Positions 32,719-37,698 of a stretch of DNA of 37,698 bases are shown piece after piece (the first letter of the stretch is position 1; every line of letters begins with the position of its first letter). The position numbers were made by a program, and so were the translations under genes. This DNA comes from an uncultured Bacteroidales bacterium (GTDB lineage: Bacteria; Bacteroidota; Bacteroidia; Bacteroidales; FEN-979), in the NCBI GenBank assembly GCA_903915465.1, contig CAIWTA010000038.1, positions 1 through 37,698 of the forward strand, in the 5' to 3' direction. The notes beneath the pieces were generated by a model that was not told the origin of the DNA, made no database searches, and saw only the letters and a program-made list of their open reading frames with translations.

Positions 32719-32726
32719 TACATTTG
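32719..32726 (+). promoter_or_regulatory. Candidate -7 box of iorA
   Basis: TACATTTG fits TAnnTTTG, 25 bases before the preferred ATG. It lies inside a longer open frame that starts at 32653, which argues for the later start. The rest of the 32440-32751 gap (312 bases) shows no gene or clear repeat. Confidence 0.45.
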
Positions 32727-32751
32727 TCGTTACTATAAACAAAAGTTCTCT

Positions 32752-34356
32752 ATGCAAAAATTATTACTCCTGGGTGATGAAGCAATCGCTCAGGGAGCTC
32801 TCGATGCCGGGTTATCGGGAATTTATGCTTACCCAGGCACTCCTTCAACGGAAATCACCGAATTTGTTCAGAAATCCAAACAAGCTGAAAAGAATAATGT
32901 TCATTCTACATGGTCAGCGAATGAGAAAACTGCTATGGAAGCTTCTCTTGGTATGTCATATTCGGGAAAGAGAGCCATGGTTTGCATGAAACATGTCGGC
33001 TTAAATGTTGCAGCAGACCCATTTATTAATTCCGCAATTACTGGTGCGAATGGTGGTATTATAGTAGTTGCTGCCGATGATCCTTCGATGCATTCTTCTC
33101 AAAATGAGCAGGATTCGAGGTTTTTCGGAAAGTTCTCCATGATCCCCGTGCTGGAACCTTCAAGTCAGCAGGAGGCATACGACATGGTTTATTATGGATT
33201 TGATTTCTCTGAAAAGTATAAAATTCCGGTACTGCTTAGGATCACCACAAGGCTGGCCCATTCACGTTCAGGTGTTGTGAGGAAAGATCCCCGTAAGCAG
33301 AATGAAGTTCAGCTACCTTCTGACCTTCGGCAATTTGTTCTTTTGCCTGCAATCGCAAGGAAAAGGTACAGAAACCTGCTCAATGACCAGGCACTTTTTG
33401 AAAAGGAAGCAGAAACTTCTGGCTTTAACCAGTATATTGACGGTGTTGACAAATCGATGGGAATCATCGTTTGTGGTATTGCCATTAACTATTTGTTGGA
33501 AAACTACCCAAACAGGAATATTCCCTACCCTGTTTTAAAAATAGGCCAATATCCTCTTCCTCATAACCTGGTGGAAAAAATCGCCAATGAATGCGAATCT
33601 CTCCTTGTTGTTGAAGATGGCTATCCACTGGTTGAAGAAATGCTTAAAGGTTTTCTGCCCGGCGGGTTAAAGATCAAAGGACGATTAGACGGAACGATTC
33701 CGCGTGACGGGGAATTGACGCCAAATATTCTAGCAACTGCCCTTGGAATGAAAGAAACCAAAGGCCTTGCAGTTCCCGGGTTGATGGTTGGCCGGCCACC
33801 TTCGCTTTGCAATGGTTGTCCACACATTGATTCGTATAAAGCATTGAATGAAGCAATGGCCACGGTACCTAAAGGACATGTTTTTTCGGATATTGGCTGT
33901 TATACCCTGGGTGCTTTGAAACCGTATGAAGCGATCAACTCCTGTGTTGACATGGGAGCTTCGATTACCATGGCAAAAGGAGCAGCCGATGCCGGATTAA
34001 CTCCTGCTGTCGCCGTAATCGGAGATTCAACATTCACACATTCAGGAATGACGGGTTTATTGGACGCCGTCAATGATAAATCACCCATCACAATTTTTAT
34101 TCTTGATAACGATACTACTGCAATGACCGGAGGACAGGATTCTCCTGCAAATGGTCGCCTGGAAGATATTTGCAAAGGGATAGGTGTTGAACCAACGCAT
34201 CTTCACATTCTTCGACCACTAAAGAAATACCATGAGGAAAATGTAAGTATTATTAAACAGGAATTGGCCTATCAGGGTGTTTCTGTGATAATCCCGCGAC
34301 GCGAATGCATCGTTTCTGTTGATAAAAGAATGCGGGAAAAATTCAAAAACAAGTAA
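32752..34356 (+). CDS. iorA: Indolepyruvate:ferredoxin oxidoreductase alpha subunit IorA, without C-terminal ferredoxin domain
   Basis: From ATG 32752 the product has 534 residues. It oxidatively decarboxylates aryl-2-oxoacids from aromatic amino acids to aryl-acetyl-CoA, reducing ferredoxin. The Pyr domain starts LLLGDEAIAQGALDAGLSGIYAYPGTPSTE and includes EASLGMSYSGKRAMVCMKHVGLN; the TPP-binding domain has SLCNGCPHIDSYKAL, FSDIGCYTLG and GDSTFTHSGMTGLLDAV...LDNDTTAMTGGQ. Classical IorA is about 600 residues and ends with a 2x[4Fe-4S] ferredoxin domain; this one stops at CIVSVDKRMREKFKNK with no Cys cluster, so electrons must leave by another route. The upstream extension to 32653 is not believed. 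iorB follows 10 bases behind. Confidence 0.92.
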   Translation: MQKLLLLGDEAIAQGALDAGLSGIYAYPGTPSTEITEFVQKSKQAEKNNVHSTWSANEKTAMEASLGMSYSGKRAMVCMKHVGLNVAADPFINSAITGANGGIIVVAADDPSMHSSQNEQDSRFFGKFSMIPVLEPSSQQEAYDMVYYGFDFSEKYKIPVLLRITTRLAHSRSGVVRKDPRKQNEVQLPSDLRQFVLLPAIARKRYRNLLNDQALFEKEAETSGFNQYIDGVDKSMGIIVCGIAINYLLENYPNRNIPYPVLKIGQYPLPHNLVEKIANECESLLVVEDGYPLVEEMLKGFLPGGLKIKGRLDGTIPRDGELTPNILATALGMKETKGLAVPGLMVGRPPSLCNGCPHIDSYKALNEAMATVPKGHVFSDIGCYTLGALKPYEAINSCVDMGASITMAKGAADAGLTPAVAVIGDSTFTHSGMTGLLDAVNDKSPITIFILDNDTTAMTGGQDSPANGRLEDICKGIGVEPTHLHILRPLKKYHEENVSIIKQELAYQGVSVIIPRRECIVSVDKRMREKFKNK

Positions 34357-34366
34357 AATTCCTTAT

Positions 34367-34943
34367 ATGAAAAAAGATATTATCCTTGCCGGAGTGGGTG
34401 GCCAGGGAATTATTTCTATCGCTGCAATTATTGGATATGCTGCGCTGGAGGCAGGATTTTTTCTCAAACAATCTGAAGTTCACGGAATGAGCGTCAGGGG
34501 AGGAGATGTTCAATCAAACCTGAGAATTTCTGATAAAGAAATTGCTTCCGACCTGATCCCTTGCGGTAAAGCCGACCTCATTATTGCGGTTGAACCGTTA
34601 GAATCCCTGCGCTATTTACCTTATCTTTCATTGGATGGATGGGTAATAACCAGTATCACACCTTTTATCAATATTCCTGAATATCCGGATATGGATAAAG
34701 TTTTGGATGAAATTCACAAACTGCCTCATCATGTTGCACTTGATGCTGATGAACTTGCTAAAGAAGTCGGTTCTACGAAAGTGGCAAACACCGTTATTCT
34801 TGGAGCTGCTTCCCCGTTTCTGGGGATGGAATTCAGCAAACTGGAAAATGCCATCCGATTTATTTTCCGGGCTAAAGGAGACGAGATCATAGAGCTTAAC
34901 CTGAAAGCATTAAAAGCCGGCAGGGATTTAGCTGATAAAATCA

Positions 34944-34954
<11 letters not shown>
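34367..34954 (+). CDS. iorB: Indolepyruvate:ferredoxin oxidoreductase beta subunit IorB
   Basis: A 195-residue gamma-type subunit of 2-oxoacid:acceptor oxidoreductases, forming the heterodimer with IorA. It begins KKDIILAGVGGQGIISIAAIIGYAALEAGFF, with the CoA/gamma-domain motif GVGGQG and the EVHGMSVRGGDVQSNLRIS segment typical of IorB, and ends in a helix (LKALKAGRDLADKIIRT). The ATG at 34367 fits the family start; the frame is open upstream into iorA, which I reject. Cotranscribed with iorA. Confidence 0.93.
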
Positions 34955-36202
<1,248 letters not shown>

Positions 36203-36221
36203 TTACTCTAAATCGCTCAAA

Positions 36222-37343
36222 ATGGAAATTCAGATCAAAAAGGTCAGTACAAATCATGACCTTAGAATGTTTATTGGATTCCTTTACCATCTGTACAAAG
36301 GGAATCAATACTGGTGTCCACCAATGCGGCTGGATGAAAAGAATACACTTTCAAGAAAGAAAAACCCGGCCTTCGATTTTTGTGAAGCTGAGTATTGGGT
36401 TGCAATGGATGGAAAAAAAATAGTCGGGCGGGTTGCAGGAATCATCAACCATAAAGCCAATGAGCGATGGAACGAAAAACTGGTTCGTTTTGGCTGGGTC
36501 GATTTCATTGATGATCCTGAAGTATCTCTCAAACTCATTCAGACTGTTGAAAACTGGGGAAAAGAAAAAGGAATGCATGGAATTCATGGTCCATTGGGTT
36601 TCTCAGATATGGATAATGAAGGCATGCTCATCAAAGGATTCGACGAACTTTCCACGCTCGCTTCCATCTATAACTATCCCTATTATGTTGATCATATGGC
36701 CAGGCTTGGGTTTGAAAAAGCCGCCGACTGGGTGCAATATGAATTCAAGGTGCCGGATGAAATCCCGGAGAAAGTCGAACGTCTTTCAAAATTGGTGATG
36801 GAGAAATACAACCTTCGTGTCCTGAAGGCAAAAAAAGCAAAGGAACTTCTTCCATATGCCCATAAAATGTTTGCTATGCTGAACCTTGCTTTCGATGAGT
36901 TATATGGATTCACTGCGCTGACAGATAAGCAAATGGATATGTACGTCAAAGCTTATTTTGGGTTTATCCGTCCTCAGTATGTCTCTTTTGTGATTGATCA
37001 GAAGGATGATGTCGTAGGGTTTGGGATTTCCATGCCTTCGTTGACAAAAGCTTTGCAGAAAACAAATGGGCGATTATTTCCATTTGGATTTCTATACATT
37101 TTAAGAGCCATGAAAAAAAATGACACCATTGATATGTATGTTAATGGTGTACGTCCTGATTATCACGGTAAAGGTGTAAATGCCTTGTATTATAATGAAA
37201 TGCAGAAAGCCTATATTCAAAATGGAATCAAAAAGGCAGTTACCAATCCCCAGTTGGAAGATAATGCAAAAGCACTTACCATCTGGAAGAACTTTGATGG
37301 AAGACAGCATTTGACGCGCAGGTGCTGGATTAAGCATTTTTAA
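36222..37343 (+). CDS. GNAT-fold protein, candidate sphingolipid N-acyltransferase
   Basis: A 373-residue protein without a signal peptide. The N-terminal half reads FIGFLYHLYKGNQYWCPPMRLDEKNTL and AMDGKKIVGRVAGIINHKAN, and the C-terminal half has a GNAT-like part: FVIDQKDDVVGFGISMPSLTKAL, MYVNGVRPDYHGKGVNALYYNEMQKAY (acyl-CoA-binding loop) and TNPQLEDNAKALTIWKNF. It is 19 bases behind spt and surely cotranscribed. Caulobacter ceramide synthase belongs to the GNAT superfamily, so an N-acyltransferase acting on the long-chain base is a reasonable proposal; the sequence alone does not prove it, and it might modify another lipid. A family of this type is widespread in Bacteroidota. Confidence 0.72.
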   Translation: MEIQIKKVSTNHDLRMFIGFLYHLYKGNQYWCPPMRLDEKNTLSRKKNPAFDFCEAEYWVAMDGKKIVGRVAGIINHKANERWNEKLVRFGWVDFIDDPEVSLKLIQTVENWGKEKGMHGIHGPLGFSDMDNEGMLIKGFDELSTLASIYNYPYYVDHMARLGFEKAADWVQYEFKVPDEIPEKVERLSKLVMEKYNLRVLKAKKAKELLPYAHKMFAMLNLAFDELYGFTALTDKQMDMYVKAYFGFIRPQYVSFVIDQKDDVVGFGISMPSLTKALQKTNGRLFPFGFLYILRAMKKNDTIDMYVNGVRPDYHGKGVNALYYNEMQKAYIQNGIKKAVTNPQLEDNAKALTIWKNFDGRQHLTRRCWIKHF

Positions 37344-37383
37344 TTTATATTTCTTTTGCGTTGATGGATAATTGCCTTTTTCA

Positions 37384-37480
37384 TTCTCGCAGAGGTTCGC
37401 TGATGAATCGCAGAGTTTCGCAGAGTAATGTAATATTAATCTTGCCTCAGCGAAACTTTGCGGATAACTTTGCGAAATTA
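37384..37480. repeat. Palindromic repeat of the tctgcga/tcgcaga family, copy A
   Basis: The left part ttctcgcagaggttcgctga, continuing cgcagagtttcgcagag, is complementary to the right part cctcagcgaaactttgcgg and tttgcgaaat. It lies behind the GNAT-like gene; the 355 bases to the window end contain no gene that I can support. Confidence 0.75.
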
Positions 37481-37519
37481 CTATATAACTATTTATAACT
37501 GCCTGATTATCATTGATAT

Positions 37520-37626
37520 TTTTTCTCGCAGATCAACGCTGATCAAAATGCAAATTTCCGCAGAAAAAAAAATAGACACAATTTCTGTGAGAATCAGCGA
37601 TCTTATCTGCGAGAATCAGCGAGAAC
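37520..37626. repeat. Palindromic repeat of the tctgcga/tcgcaga family, copy B
   Basis: The left part ttttctcgcagatcaacgct faces the right part cgagaatcagcgagaaca, with tttccgcagaaa against tttctgtgagaa nearer the centre. It has the same design as copy A 40 bases before it. Confidence 0.75.
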
Positions 37627-37698
37627 ATTTTTGTTATTTATTTTGAAGTTCCTACAATTTCCTTGAGGTGGGGCACTCTGCGAGAAAATAAAAACAAC

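Noticed and set aside
32653-32751. 33-residue N-terminal extension of IorA
   Set aside because: A promoter box lies inside it, the sequence is unlike the family, and the normal IorA start MQKLLLLGDEA is at 32752.
34319-34366. IorB starting inside iorA
   Set aside because: The extra 16 residues are not like the family; ATG 34367 gives the usual start KKDIILAGVGGQG.
37458-37646. 62-codon plus-strand frame near the window end
   Set aside because: It runs through the two palindromic repeats and its product is shaped by the repeat words.

Overview
The window looks like a chromosomal segment of an anaerobic or facultative member of the Bacteroidota. The evidence is the combination of a bacterial serine palmitoyltransferase, DUF5686/carboxypeptidase-regulatory-domain and TonB-dependent outer-membrane proteins, a DUF4296 lipoprotein, SPII lipoboxes, few strong Shine-Dalgarno sequences, and several promoter boxes of the Bacteroidota -7 type (TAnnTTTG). 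Base composition is AT-rich throughout and no tRNA, rRNA, IS element or CRISPR array was seen.

Layout. 1-3619: 5' part of an ABCG-like transporter with N-terminal accessory domains, a lipoprotein and a GNAT acetyltransferase. 3782-4474: a Crp/Fnr regulator. 4582-7821: a compact operon of a lysine-2,3-aminomutase-like radical SAM enzyme followed by two different D-Ala-D-Ala-ligase-like ATP-grasp enzymes, an uncharacterised amino-acid/peptide pathway. 8060-13185: an alpha/beta hydrolase, two membrane proteins of the PspC/LiaF kind, tatC, tatA and queA. 13345-22244: an alginate-export-like barrel, pssA, lptB, a DUF5686 barrel, kdsD and recQ, i.e. envelope and housekeeping genes. 22256-23761: an OmpH-like protein, a DUF4296 lipoprotein and a small lipoprotein. 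32752-37343: iorA-iorB and a serine palmitoyltransferase followed by a GNAT-like protein that may act in sphingolipid synthesis.

The main discovery is 23953-29893, a complete eleven-gene bacterial microcompartment (BMC) operon on the minus strand. It runs BMC-H, double-stacking BMC-T, BMC-H, two BMC-P, BMC-T, CoA-acylating aldehyde dehydrogenase, two more BMC-P, an RpiB-like isomerase and deoxyribose-phosphate aldolase (DeoC). The content matches the class called sugar-phosphate-utilising (SPU) in BMC surveys, resembling the Haliangium ochraceum locus. DeoC should split deoxyribose-5-phosphate to glyceraldehyde-3-phosphate and acetaldehyde, and the dehydrogenase should turn acetaldehyde into acetyl-CoA inside the shell. 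DeoC and the dehydrogenase carry N-terminal helix-plus-linker extensions that look like encapsulation peptides. Unusual points are: no alcohol dehydrogenase or phosphotransacylase in the operon; a PduT-like pore cysteine in one BMC-T that may hold an iron-sulfur cluster; an RpiB homologue with Asp at the position of the catalytic Cys; four different vertex proteins; and a large palindromic repeat between the two halves of the operon.

Intergenic DNA is rich in short-period repeats: palindromes built of ctctgtg/cacagag or tctgcga/tcgcaga words (8831-8928, 10486-10594, 25859-25964, 37384-37626), a ctgttcact palindrome (4484-4566), and tandem arrays of 7- or 8-bp units that touch start or stop codons (13196-13251, 23849-23952, 30052-30117).
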